DNA from: Saccharopolyspora galaxeae
GTDB taxonomy: Bacteria; Actinomycetota; Actinomycetes; Mycobacteriales; Pseudonocardiaceae
DNA length: 64,000 bases
NCBI RefSeq assembly: GCF_016526145.1
Contig: NZ_JADDUE010000005.1
Span: 62,001 to 126,000, forward strand
Direction of reading: 5' to 3'
Below, one piece after another: positions 16,980 to 24,812 of this stretch (positions are counted from its first letter, which is position 1; the number at the start of each line of letters is the position of its first letter). The notes beneath the pieces are model-generated. The model did not search any database. It was given only the letters and a program-made list of their open reading frames with translations, and had not been told where the DNA came from. The position numbers and the translations under genes are program-made.

Positions 16980-18014
16980 ATGCGAGCGACTGTGATTCAC
17001 GGTGCCGGTGACGTGCGAGTGGAACACGTGCCGGATCCGAAGCTGCACGAGCCCACCGACGCCGTCGTGCGGGTGCTGCGCTCCTGCATCTGCGGCAGCG
17101 ACCTGTGGCCGTACGGGTCGATGGGACCTTCGCAGCAGGGCGAGCGCATCGGGCACGAATTCCTCGGCGTCGTCGAAGAGACCGGCTCGGACGTCACCGG
17201 GCTCAAGGCCGGAGACGTGGTCGTATCGCCGTTCGTGTGGGCGGACAACACCTGCGACTTCTGCGCCGAGGGCCTGCAAACCTCCTGCCGCCACGGCGGA
17301 ATGTGGGGCGTGGGCGATGTGGACGGTTGCCAGGGCGAGGCCGTGCGCGTCCCGCAAGCTCAAGGCACGTTGGTGAAGCTGCCGGTCGGTGAGGATTCGG
17401 AGCTGCTGCCCTCGCTGCTGACGCTGTCCGATGTGTTCCCCACCGGCCACCACAGCGCCGTGACCGCGGGAGTCGGGCCGCGCACGTCGGTGACCGTGAT
17501 CGGCGACGGCGCGGTCGGGCTCTGCGCGGTGCTGGCGGCCAAGCGGCTCGGCGCCGAGCGGATCGTGCTGATGGGCAGGCACACCGACCGCACCGACCTC
17601 GGCCGCGAGTTCGGCGCCACCGACGTCGTCGCGGAGCGGGGCGCGGAGGGCGCCGCGCGGGTGCGCGACCTGACCGGCGGCGACGGCACGCACACCGTGC
17701 TGGAATGCGTGGGCTTGGAACCGGCGCTGGAGACCGCGCTCGAGGTGGTCCGGGACGGCGGTGCGGTCAGCCGGGTCGGTGCGCCGCAGTACGAGCAGGT
17801 GCCGATGGGCGCGGGCACGTTCTTCCGCAACATCACGCTCACCGGCGGTGTCGCGCCGGCCCGCGCCTACGTGGAGGACCTGCTGCCCGACGTGCTCATC
17901 GGCAGGGTCCAGCCCGGCAAGGTGTTCGACCGGACCGTCGGTCTCGACGACGTCCCCGCGGGCTACCGGGCGATGGCCGACCGGGAGGCGCTGAAGGTCC
18001 TCGTGCAGCCCTGA
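16980..18014 (+). CDS. Zinc-dependent alcohol dehydrogenase (MDR family)
   Basis: A 344-residue NAD(P)-dependent dehydrogenase. Catalytic zinc ligands are C38 (RSCICGSD) and H59-E60 (IGHEFLG). The Rossmann motif is VIGDGAVGL. The structural zinc loop reads ADNTCDFCAEGLQTSC, so only three of the usual four cysteines (C92, C95, C103) are visible; the first is replaced by another residue. The branch resembles glutathione-independent formaldehyde/alcohol dehydrogenase-like proteins of actinobacteria. GGAAGAG lies just upstream of the ATG. The gene starts about 300 bp from the divergent acyl-CoA ligase, and that gap shows no other gene. Confidence 0.88.
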   Translation: MRATVIHGAGDVRVEHVPDPKLHEPTDAVVRVLRSCICGSDLWPYGSMGPSQQGERIGHEFLGVVEETGSDVTGLKAGDVVVSPFVWADNTCDFCAEGLQTSCRHGGMWGVGDVDGCQGEAVRVPQAQGTLVKLPVGEDSELLPSLLTLSDVFPTGHHSAVTAGVGPRTSVTVIGDGAVGLCAVLAAKRLGAERIVLMGRHTDRTDLGREFGATDVVAERGAEGAARVRDLTGGDGTHTVLECVGLEPALETALEVVRDGGAVSRVGAPQYEQVPMGAGTFFRNITLTGGVAPARAYVEDLLPDVLIGRVQPGKVFDRTVGLDDVPAGYRAMADREALKVLVQP

Positions 18015-18184
18015 TCCGCCCGCGGCGCGGTGCCCGCTGCCACGTGGACATCGCGCCGCGAGAACACTCGCCGTAGCGGCGGGGTCCACATCGGACTGCG
18101 GTCGAGCGGTGCGCGTTCTCAGCGCTTGCCCGAATTCGGCTCTGCCGCCGGTTGTCTGCGCTGAACGAGCTCAACCACAGGCGC

Positions 18185-18640
18185 TCAGCCGTCTTTGATC
18201 TTCTTCATGGTCAGGTGCGACGTGATCCGCAGGACGCCGGACAGACCGCTGAGCTTGCCGGTCTGGAACGCCTCGTAGGCGGCGTGATCGGCCACCGCGA
18301 CGCGGAGGAAGTAGTCGGGGCGGCCGAACAACTTGCGGAATTCGATGACCTCTTCGTAGCCGGACACGGTGTCCTCGAAAGCCTCGATGGTCTTCAGGTC
18401 GGTGGCGTAGACCTCGACCTCGATCAGCACTTCCAATCCGCGACCGAGGGCGTCCGGGTCGATGACCGCCCGGTACCCGCTGATCACCCCGGATTCTTCC
18501 AGCCGCTTGACCCGGCGCAGGCACGGCGGCGGGGTCAGCCCCACCCGCTTGGCCAGTTCGACGTTGGTCAGCCGACCGTCCTGACGCAGGTGGAACAAAA
18601 TTTCACGGTCGGTCGGGTCCAGGTCGATAGCATTGCTCAC
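18185..18640 (-). CDS. Lrp/AsnC-family regulator
   Basis: A 151-residue protein with an N-terminal helix-turn-helix (LDPTDREILFHLRQDGRL to about residue 50, including LAKRVGLTPPPCLRRVKRLEE). The RAM/AsnC ligand-binding domain contains GRPDYFLRVAVADHAAYEAF. I chose the GTG at 18640 because the domain begins directly after it. No ribosome site is visible and TACACT lies nine bases upstream, so the mRNA may be leaderless. It is divergent from azlCD, 63 bp apart, as in other Lrp-controlled branched-chain amino acid exporters, and most likely senses leucine, valine or a related amino acid. Confidence 0.9.
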   Translation of the reverse strand: MSNAIDLDPTDREILFHLRQDGRLTNVELAKRVGLTPPPCLRRVKRLEESGVISGYRAVIDPDALGRGLEVLIEVEVYATDLKTIEAFEDTVSGYEEVIEFRKLFGRPDYFLRVAVADHAAYEAFQTGKLSGLSGVLRITSHLTMKKIKDG

Positions 18641-18703
18641 AGGGCGAGTGTAGCGGCATATCAGGAAACCATATGACGCGGGTTTTCTCCTAAAATTCCC
18701 CGC
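18641..18703. promoter_or_regulatory. Divergent Lrp/azlC promoter region with dyad
   Basis: AGGAAACC (18663-18670) and GGTTTTCT (18681-18688) form an imperfect dyad ten bases apart, a plausible Lrp site. TAAAAT at 18691-18696 could be the -10 box of azlC and lies only seven bases before its ATG. TACACT on the other strand plays the same part for the regulator. Both transcripts may therefore be leaderless. Confidence 0.45.
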
Positions 18704-19423
18704 ATGAGCACTCCGGTCGTCATCAGGGACCCCGACCGCCCGTCGAGAACACCGGAAGCCTTGGCCGCGCTCAAGGATTCCGGCTCGGTCGGGCTCGGGC
18801 TCGTGCCGATCGGGCTCGCGTTCGGCGTGCTGCTGAGCCATTCGGGGCTGGCGTGGTGGTGGGCCACCGCGTGCGCCGCGCTCATCTACGCCGGATCGTT
18901 CGAGTTCCTGCTCGTCGGCCTGGTCACGGCCGCGGCGCCGCTGTCGTCGATCGCGCTGACCGCGTTGCTGGTCAACCTCCGGCACGTGTTCTACGCGTTG
19001 TCGTTCCCGCTGCACCGGGTCCGGGGCCGCCTCGGCAAGACCTACAGCACCTTCGCGCTGACCGACGAGGCGTATGCGCTGACCACGACCGAACACGCCC
19101 GCGACTGGACCGGTGCGCACATCCTGTGGCTGCAGGGGTTCACGCACCTGTATTGGGTGGGCGCAGCGACCGCGGGCGCACTGCTCGGCTCGTTCATCCC
19201 CGACGGCGTCACCGGGATGGACTTCGCGATGACCGCGCTGTTCGCCGTGCTCGCGATCGACGGCGTGCGCTCCAGCCGGGGCGACCTGCCGACTCCGCTG
19301 CTGGCCCTGCTCAGTGCACTCGTGGCCCGGCTGGTCACGCCCGGCCAGCTGCTGCCGGTCGCGTTCACCCTGTTCACCGCCGGGCTCGTGGCCCGCTACC
19401 TCGCCAGGACCCGCCATGCCTGA
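18704..19423 (+). CDS. azlC: Branched-chain amino acid exporter, large subunit
   Basis: A 239-residue membrane protein with about six to seven spans. Conserved AzlC features include GLVPIGLAFGVLLSHSGL near residues 28-45, then YAGSFEFLLVGLV and the NLRHVFYALSFPLHRVRG block near 90-108. The NLRHxFY-type motif and ALTDEAYAL are diagnostic of AzlC/YgaZ. With AzlD it forms a two-component exporter of leucine, isoleucine, valine or analogues. No strong ribosome site precedes the ATG. The divergent Lrp-type regulator probably controls it. It overlaps azlD by eight bases. Confidence 0.92.
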   Translation: MSTPVVIRDPDRPSRTPEALAALKDSGSVGLGLVPIGLAFGVLLSHSGLAWWWATACAALIYAGSFEFLLVGLVTAAAPLSSIALTALLVNLRHVFYALSFPLHRVRGRLGKTYSTFALTDEAYALTTTEHARDWTGAHILWLQGFTHLYWVGAATAGALLGSFIPDGVTGMDFAMTALFAVLAIDGVRSSRGDLPTPLLALLSALVARLVTPGQLLPVAFTLFTAGLVARYLARTRHA

Positions 19424-19739
19424 CACCGGTTATCTGCTCGCCGCCGTGGCCGTTTCCGCCGCGGTCACCTGGGGTCTGCGCGCGCTGCCGTTCGCGGCGC
19501 TGTCCCAGCTGCGTGCCAGCCCGGTCGTGCACTTCCTGAGCACCAGGATGCCCGCCGGGGTCATGCTGATCCTGCTCGTCTACTCGCTGCCCGACCTCGC
19601 GCCGTCCGAGCCGTCTTCGCTGATCCCGCTGGTGGCGCTGGCGGTCACCATCGGCCTGCACCTGTGGCGCCGCAATCCGCTGCTGAGCATCCTCGCCGGA
19701 ACCGTGGTGCACGTCGTCCTGGCCAGCACCCTCGGCTGA
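19416..19739 (+). CDS. azlD: Branched-chain amino acid exporter, small subunit
   Basis: A 107-residue protein with four hydrophobic spans. It has TWGLRALPFAALSQLRASPVV near residues 19-40 and RMPAGVMLILLVYSL, both typical of AzlD/YgaH. The ATG at 19416 lies inside azlC, overlapping it by eight bases, so translation is probably coupled. Usual family length is 100-110 residues, so it looks complete. Confidence 0.9.
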   Translation: MPDTGYLLAAVAVSAAVTWGLRALPFAALSQLRASPVVHFLSTRMPAGVMLILLVYSLPDLAPSEPSSLIPLVALAVTIGLHLWRRNPLLSILAGTVVHVVLASTLG

Positions 19740-19755
19740 TCACGCGCAGCCTCGA

Positions 19756-20598
19756 TCACGGAGCGATCGGGCGGAAGCGGTAGGTCTCGCCGTGGCTGAG
19801 GTAGCGGAATTCCGCCGCTGTCGCGGATTCCGCCGCGGCTGCCTTGATGTCGTCCAGTCCGGACTGGAACACGGAGAAGTCGTTGTAATGGATGGGCACG
19901 GCGACCCGGGGTTCTACGATCTCCACGGCCCGGACGGCTTGTTCGCCGGTCATGGTGACCACGATGCCCAGCAGTGTGGTCCCGCCCGCGTGCACCAGCG
20001 CCAGGTCGATCCCGGGAAACCGCTGCGGGATGTCGTGCAGCCGATCGTGCAGCAACGTGTCCCCGCTGATGTAGAGCCGGAAATCCGCCGCGTCGCCGCG
20101 CCCGAAGTCCAGCACGCTGCCCATCGTGGGCGGCAGCATCCCGGCCACCGCATCCGGATCGTGCTTGGCGGGCATCGCGGTGACGCGCACTTGCGCATCC
20201 CCCTTCGTCACCAGCTGGGATTGCCAGGTGTCCAGCGCGTGGCCCGCGGTGAAGCCCTGCTCGGAAAGCAGGCCGACCGCGTGTCCGGTGCTGATGATGG
20301 GCGTGCCCGGGTCCAGTTCGGCAGCGGCCACATCGTCGAAATGATCGCCGTGGTGGTGCGAGAGCACGATGAAGTCCAGCTCCGGAAGATCGGCGATCTG
20401 GCAGGACGGTTCGACTTCGCGCCGGGCGTACATGCCGTGGCCGAGGTGCACGTGATCGCCTTGGTGCAGGAAGGCCGGGTCGGTGAGGATCGTGAACCCG
20501 CCGTAGCGGATCAGCGTGGTGGCGTTCCCGATGAAGTGGACGCTGCCCTCGCTGAAGTCGGCGGAACCTCCCACCGGCAACGCCAACGGTGCGTGCAC
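19756..20598 (-). CDS. MBL-fold metallo-hydrolase (UlaG/YtnP-like)
   Basis: A 280-residue protein with the zinc-binding motif LSHHHGDHFDD (H-x-H-x-D-H) near residues 88-98. Further ligands lie in KHDPDAV, YISGDTLLHD and VPIHYNDFSVF. It resembles the UlaG/RomA branch of MBL-fold hydrolases that act on cyclic phospho-sugars, phospholipids or lactones. I chose the GTG at 20598 because GAGGGG lies seven bases upstream; the open frame extends much further but without coding character. It converges on azlD with 16 bp between. Function is unassigned beyond the fold. Confidence 0.85.
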   Translation of the reverse strand: MHAPLALPVGGSADFSEGSVHFIGNATTLIRYGGFTILTDPAFLHQGDHVHLGHGMYARREVEPSCQIADLPELDFIVLSHHHGDHFDDVAAAELDPGTPIISTGHAVGLLSEQGFTAGHALDTWQSQLVTKGDAQVRVTAMPAKHDPDAVAGMLPPTMGSVLDFGRGDAADFRLYISGDTLLHDRLHDIPQRFPGIDLALVHAGGTTLLGIVVTMTGEQAVRAVEIVEPRVAVPIHYNDFSVFQSGLDDIKAAAAESATAAEFRYLSHGETYRFRPIAP

Positions 20599-20855
20599 GA
20601 CTACACCCCTCACTCCGCGGAACCCTGCTGACTCGGCTCGGCCTACCCGGCCGGAACCGTCCCGCAAACAGCGCGCCGACGCCGCTGGTCGGATACGGAG
20701 TGAACGGGCCGGTCGCCGCTTCCTGCCGGGCCGGCGGCACGCTCGCTCAGGCCGATCCGCGCCCGACGAACCCGGGTGGCGATGCGGCACGCGATGTTGG
20801 CGCAACCGGCCCACGGCGCACTGCCTGATCGTTATGGTGTTCGCGAGGTGTGTCG

Positions 20856-20960
20856 TTGGCGGATCTCGCCGTGGAGATCGACCACCGCGATCTCGCGGGA
20901 GCGGTCGTCGGTGCAGGGCATCGGCTGACTGTGTCTCGCTGCGGGGTTGGTTGGTCGTAG
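20856..20960 (+). CDS. Possible 34-residue small protein upstream of the toxin locus
   Basis: A TTG at 20856 with GAGGTG five bases upstream opens a 34-residue frame reading ADLAVEIDHRDLAGAVVGAG and ending before the WXG100-like gene. It may be a small peptide or the stump of another WXG-type gene. The rest of the 375-bp gap shows nothing else. There is no homology I recognise. Confidence 0.3.
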   Translation: MADLAVEIDHRDLAGAVVGAGHRLTVSRCGVGWS

Positions 20961-20973
20961 GGGGTTTGCAGGC

Positions 20974-21315
20974 GTGGAGTGGGACATTCACCCGGAGCAG
21001 GTCCGGGGTGTGCTGGCGCGCACGGCGAACGTGGCCGGGGAGTTCGACTCGCATGTGACCGCGATGCGCTCGGAGATCGAGGGCGCGGCCGGGCAAGCCT
21101 CCTCCGGAATCATCGGACAAGCCCTGGCCGGGTTCGCCGAAGCCCGTGGCCCGGACATGCAGTTCGTGTTCTCCCGCATCCAGTCCGCCATCGGCGGCGC
21201 CTCGACCGCGGTCGGCGCCTATCTGCAGGGTGATCACGACATGGTCCTCAACGCCCAACGCGGCGTCGCCTCGGCTCCCGATCCACGGGCACACATGCCG
21301 GGAGGACGGCGGTGA
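20974..21315 (+). CDS. WXG100/ESX-like helical protein, toxin partner
   Basis: A 113-residue, mostly helical protein starting EWDIHPEQVRGVLARTANVA and continuing with GQALAGFAEARGPDMQF. Its size and predicted two-helix hairpin fit the WXG100/ESX superfamily of type VII secretion partners, close to what Pfam describes as DUF6507-type proteins. I chose the GTG at 20974 over the upstream start at 20947 because a G-rich ribosome site (AGGGGG) lies about nine bases before it. It overlaps the toxin gene by four bases (GTGA), so the two are translated together, and the protein probably helps target the toxin to a type VII secretion machine encoded elsewhere. Confidence 0.65.
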   Translation: MEWDIHPEQVRGVLARTANVAGEFDSHVTAMRSEIEGAAGQASSGIIGQALAGFAEARGPDMQFVFSRIQSAIGGASTAVGAYLQGDHDMVLNAQRGVASAPDPRAHMPGGRR

Positions 21316-22637
21316 TCAACCCCGGCGCGATTCCACAGATCCCCGGCGACATGGACACCCTCGCCGCCCACGCGGCCGGTTTGCGCATGGCCGGGACGGG
21401 TTTCGCCGACACCGGCGCGGATGTGCATGCCACCTGGCAAGGCTTGGCACCCGCCTACCTGGCCCCGGAATCCGAGCAGCTGTTGCAGGCCACCCGGCCG
21501 GTCACCGAGACCGCCGGCAACATCGGCCGCGACGTCGAGGCCGTGGCCGGGGCGTTGCAGCGCTACGCCGACGAAGTCCGCCCGATCCAACAACGCCTCC
21601 GGGACTTGAGGGCGCAGGCCGAGCAGCTGGTCGCCGACATCCACGCCTACGAGAACCAGAAACCGTCGACCTCGGAGATGGCCGCGTCGGCCAAGACCGG
21701 CATAGTGCCGGACAAGGACTGGACCGACGACTCTAACCTCACCGACCGCGACAACCAGTTGATGGCCGCGGTCAACCAAGCCATCGCCGACTGGATGGCC
21801 GCCCAACGCCGCTGCGCGAATGCAATCACCGGGCTCTACGGCGGCCAGCACTACAGCCCCACCAACACCGACGGCCACCAGACCGCTGGTGAGTACGGCT
21901 ACTCGACCGACCAACTTTCAGCCGCCGCAGGCAGCGACCACGGCCTGCCCTGGGGACGCGCCGAAGACACCAGCAACCCCCTCGCCGACCTCGGCCACAC
22001 CGCCCTCGACCTCGGCGGCCTCATCCCCGGCATCGGCGAACTCGCAGACGGCGCCAACGCCGCCTGGTACGCCGCCGAAGGCGACCACCTCAACGCCGGC
22101 CTCTCAGCCGCCGCCATGATCCCCATCGGCGGCTGGGCCGCCACCGGCAGCAAGTTCGCCGGAAAAGGCGTCAAAGCCGTCACCGAAGGCACTGACGAAG
22201 CCGCCGAAGCAACCGCGAAGAACCTCGATGAGGCCGATGCGGTGACCGGGGTGCCGCTGCGTGAGGTGGATGGCCGGGCGCAGGAGTTGCAGAACAGCTT
22301 GCCGGAGAACACCCGGGGTCGTGTCACGATCGGGTTCGGCGTCGGCCGGGACGCCGACGGCAATGTTCGCAACGTGGTCGGCTCCAGCGAGCGCAACGGC
22401 TATCTGCGCAAACCGGTCGCGGAATCCCTCGGGGAGTCCGACGAAGTCGCGAGCGTGCGCGGTAACATGCACGCGGAACAACGAATCGTGTCCCATATGG
22501 AGCGAGAAGGCATCACGCCCGGCTCAGTAGGTGCTGGTCGCCCCATTTGCCACCAATGCGAACCGGTCATTCGTGACGCTGGCGCTTCGCCAGCAAGCCC
22601 ACTCAAGGGAGCGCCGCCTCGTGGTCAATCGCCTTAG
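21312..22637 (+). CDS. Polymorphic toxin: WXG/LXG-like N-terminus with C-terminal YwqJ-type deaminase
   Basis: A 441-residue modular protein. Residues 1-180 form a helical WXG/LXG-like secretion domain (GDMDTLAAHAAGLRMAGTGF, then a long coiled region). Residues 215-285 are a hydrophobic pretoxin linker (LGGLIPGIGELADGANAAW, AAAMIPIGGWAATGSKFAG). The C-terminus carries a zinc deaminase signature, HAEQ (H387, E389) and PICHQC (C413, C416), as in YwqJ-like nucleic-acid deaminase toxins. The reaction would be deamination of a base in DNA, RNA or a nucleotide in a competitor. The final 20 residues are low-complexity, so the domain may be slightly shortened. The start overlaps the WXG gene and the end overlaps the immunity gene. 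Confidence 0.75.
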   Translation: MINPGAIPQIPGDMDTLAAHAAGLRMAGTGFADTGADVHATWQGLAPAYLAPESEQLLQATRPVTETAGNIGRDVEAVAGALQRYADEVRPIQQRLRDLRAQAEQLVADIHAYENQKPSTSEMAASAKTGIVPDKDWTDDSNLTDRDNQLMAAVNQAIADWMAAQRRCANAITGLYGGQHYSPTNTDGHQTAGEYGYSTDQLSAAAGSDHGLPWGRAEDTSNPLADLGHTALDLGGLIPGIGELADGANAAWYAAEGDHLNAGLSAAAMIPIGGWAATGSKFAGKGVKAVTEGTDEAAEATAKNLDEADAVTGVPLREVDGRAQELQNSLPENTRGRVTIGFGVGRDADGNVRNVVGSSERNGYLRKPVAESLGESDEVASVRGNMHAEQRIVSHMEREGITPGSVGAGRPICHQCEPVIRDAGASPASPLKGAPPRGQSP

Positions 22638-23061
22638 CCTCGTAGACGCCACCCTCGCAGACCGGATCAGCGCAGCTGGGCCGGAGGCGCAGCGGGCGGT
22701 CGCACGCAACGTGGCGCTCGCTGCGGCCGAGCACGTCGGCCTCGATGACGAGCGGTTGGCCTCGATCTTGGCCATTTTGCGGGCTGACGTGGCTGAGGTG
22801 CCCGATCTCACCAGGGCGAATGCAGCTGTGGAAGACCTCGACAACGCGGCCTTCGACGCACAAGACCGGGTCGAGGACGGCACTGGTTCCGACGACGACT
22901 ATGCCCGCGCATTCGCCAAGGCTCGCGCCGCAACCGCGCTGGTCGCTGCCTTCGCTGACGATCCGGCAGAAGGTGCCGAAGACGCCATCTACGAGGCATA
23001 CCACGCCACAGACGAGGACATGGGACCTCTTCGCGACACGATCGAGCAAGTACTTTCATAG
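22621..23061 (+). CDS. Putative immunity protein for the deaminase toxin
   Basis: A 146-residue acidic, all-helical protein with no signal peptide. I chose the GTG at 22621, which lies inside the toxin's last codons with AAGGGAG nine bases upstream. An upstream frame from 22531 overlaps the toxin's catalytic end and is unlikely. Position directly after the toxin, small size and acidity (DLDNAAFDAQDRVEDG) are typical of immunity proteins. The sequence family is not one I can name, so the role rests on context. Confidence 0.6.
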   Translation: MVNRLSLVDATLADRISAAGPEAQRAVARNVALAAAEHVGLDDERLASILAILRADVAEVPDLTRANAAVEDLDNAAFDAQDRVEDGTGSDDDYARAFAKARAATALVAAFADDPAEGAEDAIYEAYHATDEDMGPLRDTIEQVLS

Positions 23062-23146
23062 ATCGAAATTGCCGACCCCATCCCATAGAACAGGTTTCGA
23101 GCTGACCTGAACTTGTCGCTCGCACAACTACGAGCGGCGTGATCAC

Positions 23147-23463
23147 GTGATCCGACGTTTTTCAGCCGAAGAGTTGGGCCAGGTGTTCGGTGCATATCTG
23201 AACCAGTACTTTATAGATGAATACGACGGTCCATGGGACGCGGTTCAGGACTTTTGCGCCGGGCACCCGCCCGAGTCGGTGGCGCACGCCGGAGGAACAG
23301 GTCCGGACACTTCTCGAAAGAGATAGCGCTGAGCACCGACTCGAAGCTGCTACGGAAGTTGGAGCTGGAGTACCACCCTCCCGCGGACGGCTGGAGCTAC
23401 CGTGGGTGGCGGACCGAGCTAAGTGTCTTCCTGCGCGCACAGGCTTCCATACCGCGTGCATGA
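23147..23463 (+). pseudogene. Frameshifted CdiI-type immunity gene
   Basis: Read across three frames, this segment resembles the contact-dependent-inhibition immunity family (CdiI_3-like). Frame one gives LGQVFGAYLNQYFIDEYDGP up to a stop at 23324-23326. A second frame supplies EEQVRTLLERD around 23291-23325. A third gives KLLRKLELEYHPPADGWSYR to the TGA at 23461. Together they make one plausible protein of about 100 residues with two shifts, near 23285-23295 and 23315-23325. The intact family is usually 90-110 residues. It lies after the functional immunity gene and is probably a relic of an earlier toxin cassette. Sequencing errors are the alternative. Confidence 0.6.
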
Positions 23464-23700
23464 GCAGAACGCGCGCGCCTTGTCGCGTATCTCAGCTCCG
23501 ATCGCTCGATCTTGGGAACCTGCGAATTTCGACTCCTGGCATCAGCAGATCTGGCAGCGGCTAGCCGGCAGGACCGACAGTCCGCCTATTTCAGCTTTCC
23601 TGACGGCCGACGAACGGAGGTGGCGGTGCGCAATATTGGAAGAACCAGGATGTGCGTCATGCAGTCGCTAGCAGCGACGAACACGTGCTGGATTTCATGA
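23464..23700 (+). pseudogene. Second decayed immunity-like remnant
   Basis: A frame without a proper start reads LVAYLSSDRSILGTCEFRLL, then SAYFSFPDGRRTEVAVRNIG, and ends at a stop near 23700. The segment looks like a folded soluble protein but has no start codon or ribosome site. It directly follows the CdiI relic. I cannot name its family. It may be another orphan immunity gene that has lost its 5' end. Nothing recognisable fills 23701-23874. Confidence 0.35.
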
Positions 23701-23874
23701 CCTCGACGAAGGCATCCGCCGTGTGCACGGCACGGCTGAGCGGGGCAACACCGGCCCGCGCACGGAGCAGCAGGATGCTGCGCGGGGTCGCGTGCGAACC
23801 CTCGCTTGGTGCAAGATCTCACCTCCCAGCCGTGGTCCGCGGCCGGTGCTCGCATGTTCCGGGAGGTGCTGCCC

Positions 23875-24720
23875 ATGACCCAGCGGTGCAAGCTCGCGCT
23901 CGCGAACAGTCCGCTGGTCACCGGCGCGTTGCGGCAGCTCACGACCGCCACCGGCCTGCCCGTCGTGTTCGGCGGGCCCGTGGGCGGTGACCGCGCGTTG
24001 CTGATCGACCAGCTCGGCGGCACCCGGACCCGCTCCTTGCAGCACCTGCGCGTGGACACGGGTGCGGGGCTGGGTGGCAAAGCCGTCGCGCTGGAGCGCC
24101 CGTCGACCGTCGTCGACTACCTGCACGCGCGCGGGATCACGCACAAGTACGACCGCGCCGTCGAGCCCGAGCAGCTGCGGGCGATGCTCGCCATCCCGGT
24201 CCGCGTCGATGCCGCCACACGCGCGGTGCTCTACGCGGCGACCCGGGAGCAGACCTTGCTCGGTGACCGCACGCTGCGGGCCGCCGCCGGGGTGGCCGCG
24301 CGGCTGGAGCGGGACATCGAGGTGGAGGAAGAGGTCCGCCGCCGCGTCGCGGCTCCGCAGCAGGTCGCGGGCTCGGGACGGGGCACGGCTGCGCGGCAGG
24401 TGCCCGGCGACTCCGACGACCTGCACGCCGAACTGCTCGACATCGCGGGCCGGACCAGCGACGAGGATTCCCGCAACCGCCTGCTGGAACTGTGCGATCG
24501 ATGGCGCGGGCAGCACGCCGAGCCCGGCGTCGAGCTGACACCGCGCGAGGTCGACGTGCTGCGCTGCGTCGCCGACGGCCACACCAACGACGAAGCCGCG
24601 GCGCACCTGGAACTGCTGCCCAACACGGTCAAGTCCTACCTCAAGCACGCGATGCGCAAGCTCGGCGTCACCAACCGCATCCAGGCCGTGAACCGGGCGC
24701 GGTCGGCCGGCCTGCTGTGA
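23875..24720 (+). CDS. GAF-domain LuxR-type regulator
   Basis: A 281-residue one-component regulator. A GAF-like sensor spans roughly residues 15-150: DTGAGLGGKAVALERPSTVV, and ITHKYDRAVEPEQLRAMLAI then VLYAATRE. A LuxR/NarL helix-turn-helix fills the C-terminus (LTPREVDVLRCVADGHTNDE and KSYLKHAMRKLGVTNRIQAV). The ATG at 23875 has GGGAGG eight bases upstream and is preferred over one at 23806. It lies directly before an acyl-CoA ligase gene and near the carnitine-type cluster, so it probably activates them in response to a small metabolite. Its GAF and HTH regions resemble those of the kinase/regulator pair at 50.1-51.9 kb. Confidence 0.88.
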   Translation: MTQRCKLALANSPLVTGALRQLTTATGLPVVFGGPVGGDRALLIDQLGGTRTRSLQHLRVDTGAGLGGKAVALERPSTVVDYLHARGITHKYDRAVEPEQLRAMLAIPVRVDAATRAVLYAATREQTLLGDRTLRAAAGVAARLERDIEVEEEVRRRVAAPQQVAGSGRGTAARQVPGDSDDLHAELLDIAGRTSDEDSRNRLLELCDRWRGQHAEPGVELTPREVDVLRCVADGHTNDEAAAHLELLPNTVKSYLKHAMRKLGVTNRIQAVNRARSAGLL

Positions 24721-24723
24721 CGC

Positions 24724-24743
24724 CCACCCCCGTTGTGGGGTGG
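24724..24743. promoter_or_regulatory. Dyad upstream of the acyl-CoA ligase gene
   Basis: CCACCCC-CGTTGT-GGGGTGG is a seven-base-pair dyad with a six-base centre. It lies just after the LuxR-type gene and 69 bp before the ligase start. It resembles the dyad at 50081-50096 upstream of the GAF kinase gene, matching 12 of 15 positions in the core. It could be a regulator site or a terminator hairpin. Confidence 0.45.
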
Positions 24744-24812
24744 TACCGGAACCGGTCCCGGAGCACGATGCGCGCGTCGGGCAGAGCAGCCCGTGCTGAC
24801 GAAGGGGCCAAC

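Noticed and set aside
15227-17011. Rightward open frame of 594 codons across the acyl-CoA ligase
   Set aside because: Antisense to a ligase with all motifs, no recognisable domain and biased composition.
20599-21294. Long N-terminal extension of the MBL-fold hydrolase
   Set aside because: It runs antisense through the WXG-like gene and lacks coding character; GAGGGG before the GTG at 20598 defines the start.
22531-22620. Upstream start for the immunity gene at 22531
   Set aside because: It would overlap the toxin's catalytic end in another frame, while GTG 22621 has a ribosome site and the usual short overlap.
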